Below, piece after piece: positions 48,792 to 57,113 of a stretch of 64,000 bases of DNA. Made by a program: the position numbers and the translations under genes. Position 1 is the stretch's first letter, and every line of letters begins with the position of its first letter. The notes beneath the pieces are model-generated. The model made no database searches. It was not told the DNA's origin and saw nothing but the letters and a program-made list of their open reading frames with translations. Source of the DNA: Nocardioides sp. Root1257 (GTDB lineage: Bacteria; Actinomycetota; Actinomycetes; Propionibacteriales; Nocardioidaceae); the NCBI RefSeq assembly GCF_001425175.1, contig NZ_LMDV01000010.1:239301-303300 (forward strand). The letters are read 5' to 3'.

Positions 48792-50303
48792 ATGAGCCTC
48801 GACGCCGCGCCCGGCATCGTCGCGATCACCCTGGTCACCGTCGCGACCCTGGTGATCGGCACGTGGGGGCTGCGGTTCTCGCGCACGACGAGCGACTTCT
48901 TCGTCGCGTCGCGGACCGTGCACCCGCGGCTCAACGCGAGCGCGATCGGCGGCGAGTACCTCTCGGCCGCGTCCTTCCTCGGCGTCGCCGGGCTGGTGCT
49001 GCTCAACGGCGCCGACATGCTCTGGTACCCGGTCGGCTGGACCGCCGGCTACCTCGTCCTGCTCGTCCTGGTCGCCGCCCCGCTGCGTCGCTCGGGCGCC
49101 TACACGCTGCCCGACTTCGCCGAGGCCAGGCTCGGCTCGCGCGGGGTCCGATCGGCCTGCTCGGTGCTCGTCGTCGCGATCGGCTGGCTCTACCTGCTGC
49201 CGCAGTTCCAGGGCGCAGGGCTGACCCTGCGCTCGGCCGTGGGCGCCCCGACCTGGGTCGGTCCGGTGATCGTCGGGGTGGTGGTGCTCGCCAACGTGAC
49301 GTCCGGCGGGATGCGCAGCATCACCTTCGTGCAGGCCTTCCAGTACTGGCTCAAGCTCACCGCGCTGCTCGTCCCGGCGGCGGTGCTGCTCGTCGTCTGG
49401 GCCGGCGACTCCTCGCCGCGGCCGTCCGGGGCCGGAGACTGGTCGGTGCCGCTCGCGTCGGGCGGCGGGTCAGGCCTCTACGTGACCTACTCCCTGATCA
49501 TCGCGACGTTCCTCGGCACTATGGGCCTGCCTCACGTGGTCGTCCGCTTCTACACCAACCCCGACGGTCGCGCGGCCCGGCGTACGACGCTGGTGGTGCT
49601 GGTGCTGCTCGGCCTCTTCTACCTGCTGCCGCCGGTCTACGGCGCCCTCGGCCGGGTCTACGCCCCCGAGCTGGCGGCCACCGGGCGGTCGGACGCCCTC
49701 GTGCTGGAGCTGCCGCGGATCATGGTCGACGGCCTGCTCGGCGAGGTGCTCACGGGGATGGTGACCGCGGGCGCGTTCGCGGCGTTCCTGTCGACCTCGT
49801 CGGGGCTCTCGATCGCGGTCGCCGGGGTGCTCAGCCAGGACGTGACAGGGCGGGCGTGGTGGGGGCGGCGACTGGGCGGGGTGAGCGCGTTCCGGGTCGC
49901 TGCGGTGGTCGCGGTGACGGTGCCGTGCATCGTGGCGCTGCTGGTGCCCAACCTGGGCGTGGCCCGGGCGGTCGGACTCGCGTTCGCCATGGCCGCCGCG
50001 ACCTTCTGCCCGCTGCTCCTGCTCGGCATCTGGTGGCGCCGCCTCACGTCGTACGGCGCGGTCGCGGGGCTCGCCATCGGCGGGCTCAGCTCCGCCGTCG
50101 CGATCGCCTGGACCGTCCGCACCCCGGCGCCGTCCGGCTGGGTGGACGCGCTGATGGGCCAGCCCGCCGCGTGGACGGTGCCGCTCGCCCTCCTCACCAT
50201 GGTCGTCGTCTCACTGGGCACCCGCGCCCGGGTCCCCGACCACGCCGACCGGTTCCTGGTACGGCTGCACACGCCGGAGACCGTGGACCTGGACCGGGGC
50301 TGA
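48792..50303 (+). CDS. sodium:solute symporter (monocarboxylate/acetate type)
   Basis: The 503-residue protein has about 13 membrane helices and SSS family motifs: an N-terminal FSRTTSDFFVASRTV, the Na+-site region IGGEYLSAASFLGVAG and GTMGLPHVVVRFYT, close to ActP/MctC transporters for short monocarboxylates. It is shorter than the ActP at 61288 and differs across the C-terminal half, so the substrate may differ (pyruvate, propionate or acetate). It follows the two-TM protein by 16 bp in the LytS/LytTR operon. After the stop comes a nested palindrome (50318-50393). Confidence 0.88.
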   Translation: MSLDAAPGIVAITLVTVATLVIGTWGLRFSRTTSDFFVASRTVHPRLNASAIGGEYLSAASFLGVAGLVLLNGADMLWYPVGWTAGYLVLLVLVAAPLRRSGAYTLPDFAEARLGSRGVRSACSVLVVAIGWLYLLPQFQGAGLTLRSAVGAPTWVGPVIVGVVVLANVTSGGMRSITFVQAFQYWLKLTALLVPAAVLLVVWAGDSSPRPSGAGDWSVPLASGGGSGLYVTYSLIIATFLGTMGLPHVVVRFYTNPDGRAARRTTLVVLVLLGLFYLLPPVYGALGRVYAPELAATGRSDALVLELPRIMVDGLLGEVLTGMVTAGAFAAFLSTSSGLSIAVAGVLSQDVTGRAWWGRRLGGVSAFRVAAVVAVTVPCIVALLVPNLGVARAVGLAFAMAAATFCPLLLLGIWWRRLTSYGAVAGLAIGGLSSAVAIAWTVRTPAPSGWVDALMGQPAAWTVPLALLTMVVVSLGTRARVPDHADRFLVRLHTPETVDLDRG

Positions 50304-50317
50304 TCGGCGCCCGGCCC

Positions 50318-50393
50318 GCTGTAACGCCGGGTTACTGACTCTTCCCACGAGGTTGCAACACGCTGGGAACAGCAACTAACCCGGCGTTACAGC
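50318..50393. repeat. nested palindromic element, copy A
   Basis: A 76-bp element has perfect 17-bp terminal inverted repeats, GCTGTAACGCCGGGTTA (50318-50334) and its complement (50377-50393). Inside it is a 6-bp inverted pair TTCCCA/TGGGAA (50342-50347, 50364-50369) surrounding GTTGCAAC. The terminal repeat matches copy B (51084-51163) at 14 of 15 core positions. It lies between the symporter stop and the histidine phosphatase start. It could be a small mobile repeat or a strong RNA hairpin. Confidence 0.7.
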
Positions 50394-50423
50394 CAGCGGG
50401 GCCCGATCCGTAGGCTGGCCGGC

Positions 50424-51074
50424 GTGCGCCTGATCCTTATCCGTCACGGCGAGACGCCGTCCAACGTGGCGGGCGCCCTCGACACCGCGATCCCCGGCGC
50501 GCCGCTGACCCCGCTGGGTCACCGGCAGGCGGACGCGATCCCGGCGGCGCTGGCAGACGAGGCGATCACGGCCGTCCACGCCTCGCCGCTGGTCCGCACC
50601 CAGCTCACCGCCACTCCCCTGGCGACCGCCCGCGGCCTGGAGATCGTCGTCAGCGACGGGCTCGAGGAGATCGGGGCCGGTGAGCTCGAGATGAGGACCG
50701 ACCAGCTCTCGATCTCGTCGTACGCCTCCACGGTCACCGCCTGGATCGCCGGCGACCTCGCCGTCCCCATGCCGGGCGGGCCGGACGGGCACTCCTTCTT
50801 CAACCGGTACGACGCAGCCGTGGGCGCGATCGCCGCCGGCCATGCCGACGACGCGACCGTCGTGGCGGTCAGCCACGGTGCGGCGATCCGCACCTTTGCC
50901 GCCAGGCACGGCGGACCGCGCGAGGAGCGGCTGCTCAACACCGGCGCCGTGGTCCTCGACGGGGACCCGTCGTCGGGGTGGACGGTGGCCCGCTGGTCGC
51001 GCGACCCCCTCGGTGGCGCGCACCTCGTCGACGAGCAGGCGCTCGACCCGACGGGCGACCCCGACCCGGTCTGA
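50424..51074 (+). CDS. histidine phosphatase superfamily protein
   Basis: The 216-residue protein has the phosphoglycerate-mutase-like motif LILIRHGETPSN with nucleophile H8. Further conserved positions are HASPLVRTQLTATPLA and the second catalytic histidine in VVAVSHGAAIRTFA. It is probably a phosphatase rather than a mutase, with an unassigned substrate. The GTG at 50424 gives the canonical N-terminus. The gene is flanked on both sides by related nested palindromes (50318-50393, 51084-51163) and convergent with the chelatase gene. Confidence 0.9.
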   Translation: MRLILIRHGETPSNVAGALDTAIPGAPLTPLGHRQADAIPAALADEAITAVHASPLVRTQLTATPLATARGLEIVVSDGLEEIGAGELEMRTDQLSISSYASTVTAWIAGDLAVPMPGGPDGHSFFNRYDAAVGAIAAGHADDATVVAVSHGAAIRTFAARHGGPREERLLNTGAVVLDGDPSSGWTVARWSRDPLGGAHLVDEQALDPTGDPDPV

Positions 51075-51083
51075 CGCCGCCAT

Positions 51084-51163
51084 CGCTTGTAACGCGGGGT
51101 TAGCACCACTAGGCACCCCGTTCGAACGGGGTCACCAGTGGCCCTAACCCCGCGTTACAAGCG
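51084..51163. repeat. nested palindromic element, copy B
   Basis: An 80-bp element has perfect 20-bp terminal inverted repeats, CGCTTGTAACGCGGGGTTAG (51084-51103) and its complement (51144-51163). Inside are CCACT/AGTGG (51106-51110, 51137-51141) and an 18-bp central palindrome ACCCCGTTCGAACGGGGT (51115-51132). The whole can fold into one long stem. It lies between the stops of the histidine phosphatase (51074) and chelatase (51169) genes. It is related to copy A by its terminal repeats only; the centres differ. Confidence 0.75.
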
Positions 51164-51168
51164 CGACC

Positions 51169-51792
51169 TCAGGCCGACCGCAGCCCCGCCAGCGCCTCGA
51201 CCGCCCGCGACACGACCAGGTCCACGACGGCGGGGTGGGCCCCGATCACGTCGGCGACGACGGCCGCAGCACCCGACTCCGAGCGGACCCGGGACGCGAA
51301 GTGCCCCGGGGCCAGCAGGTACGGCGACACGACGTCGTCGGGCGTCACCACCTCGGCCGGCCGGCGACCGACCCCGGACAGCGTCGCGAGCCGCACCGGG
51401 CCGCCCCACTCCTCGGAGAGGTACGCCGCGGCGAGCACCTGGTCGCGGGTGGCGAGCGGGTCCCGGGAGCCGGCGGCCACCATCACGACCGGCGCCCCGG
51501 GAGATGCACCCGCTGCGACCAGGCGATCGGCCTGCGCGGCGGCGAGCAGCGGGTCGGGCCCGAGCGCGCGGGCGCCCCGGAGGTCGTGGCGCACGTGGTG
51601 GCCGGTGGACAGCAGCAGCGGGACGAGCACCGACGGCTCGTCGGACAGCGTGGAGTAGAGCGGCGTGCAGAGCTCGACGTACGACGCCACCCACGGCAGG
51701 CCGAGCCGGGTGCCGGCGGCGCCGGTGATCGCCCGGGCGACGGCGTTGCCCTCCGCCGTGCGGGTCCCGTGGGCGACCGTCACCAGCCTCAC
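51169..51792 (-). CDS. sirohydrochlorin chelatase (CbiX/SirB-like)
   Basis: The 207-residue protein has the CbiX/SirB fold. The N-terminal metal-binding histidine is in VTVAHGTRTAEGN and the second is in LLSTGHHVRHDL. A doubled domain has PVVMVAAGSRDP and APGHFASR. It inserts Fe2+ (or Co2+) into sirohydrochlorin to make siroheme, the cofactor of NirB. The GTG at 51792 overlaps the nnaR stop, so it is the last gene of the nitrate operon and links cofactor supply to demand. A nested palindrome follows and probably ends the transcript. Confidence 0.87.
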   Translation of the reverse strand: MRLVTVAHGTRTAEGNAVARAITGAAGTRLGLPWVASYVELCTPLYSTLSDEPSVLVPLLLSTGHHVRHDLRGARALGPDPLLAAAQADRLVAAGASPGAPVVMVAAGSRDPLATRDQVLAAAYLSEEWGGPVRLATLSGVGRRPAEVVTPDDVVSPYLLAPGHFASRVRSESGAAAVVADVIGAHPAVVDLVVSRAVEALAGLRSA

Positions 51793-52916
51793 GGCGCGAG
51801 CGCCAGCCGGTAGCCGCGCTTGACGACGGTCTGGACCGTCCGGGTCCCGAGGCCGGCGCGCAGCCGCGCGACCGCCATCTCGACCGCGTGCTCGGAGCCC
51901 GCGGTCCCGGAGGGCAGCATCGCGAGCAGGGCCTGGCGGGAGACGACGTTGCCGGGGTTGGCGACCAGCGCCTGCAGGACGGCGGCCGGCGCGGGCGTCA
52001 GCTTCACGTCGGCGCCGTCGAGGAGCACCTCGTCGCCGTGGAGCAGCAGCTGGCGACCGCCGACCAGCTCGATCGTCAGGCCGGAGCGACGCGAGGGCAG
52101 CTCGGTCTCGAGCTGCTTGACCATCGCAGCGAGGCGGGAGCGGTCCGGGTAGATCGTCGGCACGCCCCACATCTCGAAGGCGGCGGCGGTGACGGGCCCG
52201 ACGCAGGAGGCGACGACGTCGGCCTGGAACGCCGAGACCAGGTCGTCGCGACGCCCGGTGGAGCCGGCGGCCTCCATCAGCGCCGCGACCGCCGGCGCCG
52301 AGGTGAACGTGACCGCGTCGAGCTTGCGCTCCGCGATCAGGTCGATCATCGCGAACATCGGTCCCGGGTCGTCGGCGGCCGCCACCCGGTAGACGGTCAC
52401 CGTCGTGACCTCCGCGCCCTGGCGGCGCAGGGCGTGGGCGACCATCGACAGCGACTGCCCGTGCTCCTGCACGACGATCCGGCGGCCGGCGAGCGGCCGG
52501 CCGCGCAGGTGCTCGAGCACGTCCTCGAAGCACTCGGACTCGGGCGCCCACAGCTCACGGAGACCCTGGCGGCGCAGCGCGCCGACGCTCTTCGGGCCGC
52601 GGGCGAGGATCTCGGCTCCCTCGAGCGCGGCCAGCAGGTCGGGCAGGAGGCCCCACCGCTCGGCGGCCTCGAACCACGCCTTCATGCCGATCCCCGTCGT
52701 GGCCAGGAACATGTCGACCGGCCGGCTGAGCACCTCCTCGGTCGCCGCCCGCAGCTCGTCGTCGTCGACGTGGTTGGGGTCGAGGGACAGGGCCGGCGCC
52801 CACTCGACGGTCGCGCCGCGACGCTCCAACAGACCCACCTGCTCGTCGACCTTCCGGGCGGCGGTCACGCCGATGCGGAAGCCCTCGAGCGGAAGACCGG
52901 TCGGGCTCTCGGTCAC
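51789..52916 (-). CDS. nnaR: HemD-like regulator with C-terminal winged helix (NnaR-type)
   Basis: The 375-residue protein has a uroporphyrinogen-III synthase-like domain (about 10-265: FLATTGIGMKAWFEAAE, ARGPKSVGALRRQG, FTSAPAVAALM, SCVGPVTAAAF). It is fused to an OmpR-type winged helix (about 285-375: LTPAPAAVLQALVANPGNVVSRQALL, then VKRGYRLA). This architecture is that of NnaR, a coactivator of nitrate/nitrite assimilation with GlnR in Mycobacterium and Streptomyces. It may bind DNA as well as retain or sense a tetrapyrrole activity. The GTG at 52916 overlaps nirD by 4 bp inside the operon it probably controls. Confidence 0.88.
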   Translation of the reverse strand: MTESPTGLPLEGFRIGVTAARKVDEQVGLLERRGATVEWAPALSLDPNHVDDDELRAATEEVLSRPVDMFLATTGIGMKAWFEAAERWGLLPDLLAALEGAEILARGPKSVGALRRQGLRELWAPESECFEDVLEHLRGRPLAGRRIVVQEHGQSLSMVAHALRRQGAEVTTVTVYRVAAADDPGPMFAMIDLIAERKLDAVTFTSAPAVAALMEAAGSTGRRDDLVSAFQADVVASCVGPVTAAAFEMWGVPTIYPDRSRLAAMVKQLETELPSRRSGLTIELVGGRQLLLHGDEVLLDGADVKLTPAPAAVLQALVANPGNVVSRQALLAMLPSGTAGSEHAVEMAVARLRAGLGTRTVQTVVKRGYRLALAP

Positions 52917-53254
52917 GGACCCTCCTCGTGTGGCCGGCCGACGAGCACCATGCCGTCGTCGACCCGGACGTCGTACGTCGGGACCCGGACCGCCGCGTCG
53001 TCGAGGCACTGTCCGGTGCGCAGGTCGAAGGCCTGCTTGTGCATCGGTGAGGCGACGAACGAGACGTCGCCGCGCGTTCCGACGATGCCCCGAGCCAGCA
53101 CCGATGCCTGGGAACAAGGGTCGTAGTTGGAGATCGCGTACACGTTGCCGTCGTGTGTCCGGAAGATTGCGACCGCAGCGCCCTCGACCAGTGCGGCGAC
53201 CCCGCCCTCGACCTCGATCTGGTCGAGACGACAGACCGGCACTCCCCCGTTCAC
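52913..53254 (-). CDS. nirD: nitrite reductase small subunit
   Basis: The 113-residue protein has the Rieske-like NirD fold: VCRLDQIEVEGGVAALVEGAAVAIF, NVYAISNYDPCSQASV, and FVASPMHKQAFDLRTGQCLDD. The full CxH/CxxH cluster pair is absent, as in other NirD proteins, which lack the iron-sulfur centre. It associates with NirB for NADH-dependent nitrite reduction to ammonium. The GTG at 53254 overlaps the nirB stop by 4 bp and its own stop overlaps the nnaR start. Confidence 0.9.
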   Translation of the reverse strand: MNGGVPVCRLDQIEVEGGVAALVEGAAVAIFRTHDGNVYAISNYDPCSQASVLARGIVGTRGDVSFVASPMHKQAFDLRTGQCLDDAAVRVPTYDVRVDDGMVLVGRPHEEGP

Positions 53255-55767
53255 TGGGGCGCACCCACCGGGATGGTCCTTCCCAGCGACACCGGACCGT
53301 CGGAGTCGGCCGGCTGCACCTGCCCGCGCACGCTGGTGAAGGAGATGTGCGGGTCCGGGGTGTCCGGTGCGTTCACGAAGGACACGAAGCGGGCCAGCTT
53401 GTCCGGGTCGTCGAGCGTCGCCGACCACTCGTCGACGTACGTGTCCACGTGCCGGGCCATCGCCGCCTCCAGCTCGGTGCCCAGCCCGAGCACGTCGTCG
53501 ACGACGACGGCGCGCACCCGGTCGAGGCCGCCGTCGAGGCCGTCCACCCACGGCGCCGTCCGCTGCAGCCGGTCGGCGGTGCGGATGTAGTACATGAGGA
53601 ACCGGTCCAGGTAGCGGACCAGCGTCTCGCGGTCGAGGTCGCCCGCGAGCAGCTGCGCATGGGCCGGGTTGGCGCCGCCGTTGCCGGCGACGTAGAGGTT
53701 CCAGCCCTTCTCGGTCGCGATCACGCCGAAGTCCTTCGACCGCGCCTCCGCGCACTCGCGGGCGCAGCCGCTGACCCCGCCCTTGAGCTTGTGCGGGGAG
53801 CGGAGGCCGCGGTAGCGCAGCTCCAGGTCGATCGCGAGCTGGGTCGAGTCCTGGACGCCGTACCGGCACCAGGTCGAGCCGACGCAGGACTTCACCGTGC
53901 GCAGGGACTTGCCGTACGCGTGCCCGGACTCGAAGCCGGCGTCGACGAGCCGGCGCCAGATCGCGGGCAGCTGCTCCATCCGGGCGCCGAGGAGGTCGAT
54001 CCGCTGGCCACCGGTGATCTTCGTGTAGAGGTCGAAGTCGCGGGCGACCTCGCCGATCACGATCAGCTTGTCGGGGGTGATCTCCCCGCCGGCGATGCGC
54101 GGGACGACGGAGTAGGTGCCGTTGCGCTGGATGTTGGCGAGGTAGGCGTCGTTGGTGTCCTGGAGGGTACGACGGTCGCCCTCCAGCACGTGCCCGTTGA
54201 TCTGGCTCGCGAGGATCGACGCGATGGCCGGCTTGCAGATGTCGCAGCCGCGGCCGGTGCCGTGCGCCGCGACGATGTCGTCGAAGCGGGTGTGGCCGTG
54301 GACGGCGATCACCTCGAAGAGCTCCTGCCGGGTCAGCGCGAAGTGCTCGCAGAGGCTCCGGTCGACGACCTTGCCCTGGGACTCGAACCAGTCCTCGATG
54401 ATCTTCTTCGTCTGCGCCTTGCAGGAGCCGCAGGTGCTGCCGGCGCGGGTCGTCCCGTGGGTCGCGGCGGCCGCGATGATGTCGCCCTTCGTCACGTCGT
54501 TGCAGGAGCAGACCTGCGCCTCGTCGGGCAGCTCCACGCCGGCGCCGCCGCGGCCGGCGGGCAGGATCAGCTCCTCCGGGTTGTCGGGCAGCTCGATGCC
54601 GGAGGCGACCATCGGCCGGAGCACGCCGTACGCCGAGGCGTCGCCGACCAGGATCCCGCCGAGCAGCTGCTTGCCGTCCTCGCTCACGACGAGCTTCTTG
54701 TAGATGCCCGCGACGGCATCGGAGAAGACCAGCTCCAGCGCGCCGTCGGTCGCGGCGAAGGCGTCGCCGAAGGACGCCACGTCGACGCCCATCAGCTTGA
54801 GCTTGGTGGACATGTCGGCGCCGGTGAAGCTGCCCGGCCCGCCGAGCAGGGCGTCGACGACGACCTCGGCCATCGCGTAGCCGGGCGCCACCAGGCCGTA
54901 CATCCGACCGCCCGGCGCCGCGCACTCGCCGATCGCCCAGACGTGCTCGTCGGACGTGCGGCACCGCTCGTCCACGAGGACGCCGCCCCGCTCGGCCAGC
55001 TCGAGCCCGGCGTCGCGGGCCAGCCGGTCCCGCGGCCGGATCCCGGCGGAGAAGACGACGATCTCGGCGGCCACCGGCTCCCGGTCCTTCAGCGCCAGGC
55101 CGGTGACCCGGTCATCGCCCAGGACCCGCTCGGTCGCGGAGCCGGTGTGCACGGTCAGGCCGAGCTCCTCGATGTGGCGCGTCAGCACGGCGCCACCGGC
55201 GGCGTCGACCTGCACGGCCATCAGCCGCGGCGCCATCTCGACGACGTGGGTCTCGAGGCCGAGCTGGGCGAGCGCGTTGGCCGCCTCGAGGCCGAGCAGT
55301 CCGCCGCCGATCACCGCGCCGACCTTCGCCGTGGTGGCCGCGTCCCGGATCGCCTCCAGGTCCTCGATGGTGCGGTAGACGAAGCAGCCGTCGAGGTCGT
55401 GACCGGGGATCGGCGGCACGAACGGTGCTGCCCCGGTCGCCAGCACCAACTCGTCGTACTGGACGACCTCGCCCCCGGACAGCAGCACGCACCGCGTCTC
55501 GGGGTCGAAGCCCTCGACCTCGGTGCCGGTCAGCAGCCGCACCCGCGGGTCGTCGTACACGCCCGCCGGCAGGAAGGAGAGCTCGTCGGCGCCCACCTCG
55601 AAGAAGGACGTCAGGGCCACCCGGTCGTACGCCGCGCGCGGCTCGTCGCCGACGACGACGAGGTCGTAGGTCTCGGTGAGGCCGCGCTCGATCGCGGCCT
55701 GCACGAAGCGGTGGCCGACCATGCCGTGGCCGGCGACGACGAGGGTCTTGCGGTGGTGCGTGCTCAT
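53251..55767 (-). CDS. nirB: NADH-dependent nitrite reductase large subunit
   Basis: The 838-residue protein has an N-terminal FAD/NADH reductase domain (1-400: VVAGHGMVGHRFV, GAVIGGGLLGLEAA). A BFD-like [2Fe-2S] domain (about 420-480: VCSCNDVTKGD, CGSCKAQ) and sulfite/nitrite reductase ferredoxin-like halves follow. The siroheme-[4Fe-4S] cysteines (CVGSTWC ... CARECAE) complete it. It reduces nitrite to ammonium with six electrons from NADH in the cytoplasm. The ATG at 55767 overlaps the upstream flavoprotein gene by 4 bp. Siroheme is supplied by the last gene of the same operon. Confidence 0.96.
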   Translation of the reverse strand: MSTHHRKTLVVAGHGMVGHRFVQAAIERGLTETYDLVVVGDEPRAAYDRVALTSFFEVGADELSFLPAGVYDDPRVRLLTGTEVEGFDPETRCVLLSGGEVVQYDELVLATGAAPFVPPIPGHDLDGCFVYRTIEDLEAIRDAATTAKVGAVIGGGLLGLEAANALAQLGLETHVVEMAPRLMAVQVDAAGGAVLTRHIEELGLTVHTGSATERVLGDDRVTGLALKDREPVAAEIVVFSAGIRPRDRLARDAGLELAERGGVLVDERCRTSDEHVWAIGECAAPGGRMYGLVAPGYAMAEVVVDALLGGPGSFTGADMSTKLKLMGVDVASFGDAFAATDGALELVFSDAVAGIYKKLVVSEDGKQLLGGILVGDASAYGVLRPMVASGIELPDNPEELILPAGRGGAGVELPDEAQVCSCNDVTKGDIIAAAATHGTTRAGSTCGSCKAQTKKIIEDWFESQGKVVDRSLCEHFALTRQELFEVIAVHGHTRFDDIVAAHGTGRGCDICKPAIASILASQINGHVLEGDRRTLQDTNDAYLANIQRNGTYSVVPRIAGGEITPDKLIVIGEVARDFDLYTKITGGQRIDLLGARMEQLPAIWRRLVDAGFESGHAYGKSLRTVKSCVGSTWCRYGVQDSTQLAIDLELRYRGLRSPHKLKGGVSGCARECAEARSKDFGVIATEKGWNLYVAGNGGANPAHAQLLAGDLDRETLVRYLDRFLMYYIRTADRLQRTAPWVDGLDGGLDRVRAVVVDDVLGLGTELEAAMARHVDTYVDEWSATLDDPDKLARFVSFVNAPDTPDPHISFTSVRGQVQPADSDGPVSLGRTIPVGAPQ

Positions 55768-57113
55768 CTTCGGGTTCCCTCCAGGGTGCGGGTGGCGAGG
55801 AGCTGTCGTACGGCGGGGGCGCAGCCGCCGCAGCCGGTGGTCGCGCGGGTGGTGGCGCGCACGTCGTCGAGCGAGGAGCAGGCGCGGACCCGGCCGGCGC
55901 TGACACCCGCGCACGCGCAGACCTCGGCGTCGTCGGGGAGGGCGACCGGCCCCGCCGTCCGCTCGCCCATCAGCAGGTCGCCGGGTTCGCGCGCGCCGAG
56001 GACGGTGCCGCGGTCGTAGTGCTGGGTGATCTGGCCGATCCGGGAGAGGTCGCCGACCAGGGTGGCGGCGACGATGACGCCGTCGCGGACCACGAGCTTG
56101 CGGTGGCTGCCGACCACCGGGTTGGTGACCTCCACGACCTGCCCCTCGGCCCGCTCGGGGTCGCCGAGGACGGCGACGTCGAGGTCGGTCGCGCGCAGGC
56201 GGGCGACGGTGCGGGAGCCGTCGTACGTGACGTCCTCGCCGGCGAGGTGCCGCGCCAGCAGGCCCGCCTGCTCCCACGCCGGCGGCACGAAGCCGGTGAC
56301 CTGGTCGCCGTGCTGGGCGCAGTCCCCGATCGCGTGGATGCGCTCGTCGCTGGTGCGGAGGTGGTGGTCGACCACGATGCCGCGGCGTACGTCGAGCCCG
56401 GCGCGGCGGGCCAGCGCCGTCGAGGGACGTCCGCCGGCCGTCAGCACCACGAGGTCGGTCTCGAGCGTGTAGCCGTTGTCGAGGGTGAGGCCGCGATCGT
56501 CGAGACGCACCGCGCGGGCCCCCGTGTAGACGGTGGTGCCGAGCCGCTTCAGGTCGCGGCCGAGGATGGCACCGGCCCGCGCGTCGACCTGGCTGCGGAG
56601 CAGGTGCTCGCCGCCCTCGACGACCTCCGTCGCGAGCCCGCGGATGCTCAGGGCCCGGGCGACCTGCAGACCGAGCAGGCCGCCCCCGACCACGACGGCG
56701 TTGCGCGCGTGCGCGACCGCGGCGTCGAGCCGGTGGCAGTCGTCGAGCGTGCGGAACGCGTGCACCTTCTCGTGGAGCCGCCCATCCATCCGCACCAGCC
56801 CGCGGATCGGCGGGAGCGTCGGGATGCTGCCGGTGGCGAGCACCAGCCGGTCGTAGGGCACCCGGCTGCGGTCGGCCAGCTCGACCTCGCGCTCGTCACG
56901 GTGGATCTCGACGGCCCGGGTGCCGAGCCGCAGGTCGACGTGCTCCGGCAGCGGCATCGCCAGCGCGTCCGGGCTGTGGGTGCCCTCGAGGACGGCGGAC
57001 AGCAGGATCCGGTTGTACGGCGGGTGCGACTCGTCCCCGAGCACGGTCACGTCCGGGAGCTCCTGCGCGAGCCGGCTGGCCGCCATCCCGGCGCCGACGA
57101 CGACGGTCCTCAT
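55764..57113 (-). CDS. FAD/[2Fe-2S] electron-transfer subunit of assimilatory nitrate reductase
   Basis: The 449-residue protein resembles the N-terminal half of NirB. It has FAD and NAD motifs (VVVGAGMAASRLA, AVVVGGGLLGLQVA), ADIRSERIHAIGDCA-like GDCA at about 280 (IHAIGDCAQHG), and a C-terminal BFD [2Fe-2S] domain with CACAG ... CGGCAP. It probably passes electrons from NADH to the molybdenum subunit encoded upstream, as NasC/NasB does in Bacillus and Klebsiella. The ATG at 57113 overlaps the nasA stop, and its stop overlaps nirB. It could also be viewed as a NirB paralogue. Confidence 0.85.
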   Translation of the reverse strand: MRTVVVGAGMAASRLAQELPDVTVLGDESHPPYNRILLSAVLEGTHSPDALAMPLPEHVDLRLGTRAVEIHRDEREVELADRSRVPYDRLVLATGSIPTLPPIRGLVRMDGRLHEKVHAFRTLDDCHRLDAAVAHARNAVVVGGGLLGLQVARALSIRGLATEVVEGGEHLLRSQVDARAGAILGRDLKRLGTTVYTGARAVRLDDRGLTLDNGYTLETDLVVLTAGGRPSTALARRAGLDVRRGIVVDHHLRTSDERIHAIGDCAQHGDQVTGFVPPAWEQAGLLARHLAGEDVTYDGSRTVARLRATDLDVAVLGDPERAEGQVVEVTNPVVGSHRKLVVRDGVIVAATLVGDLSRIGQITQHYDRGTVLGAREPGDLLMGERTAGPVALPDDAEVCACAGVSAGRVRACSSLDDVRATTRATTGCGGCAPAVRQLLATRTLEGTRR

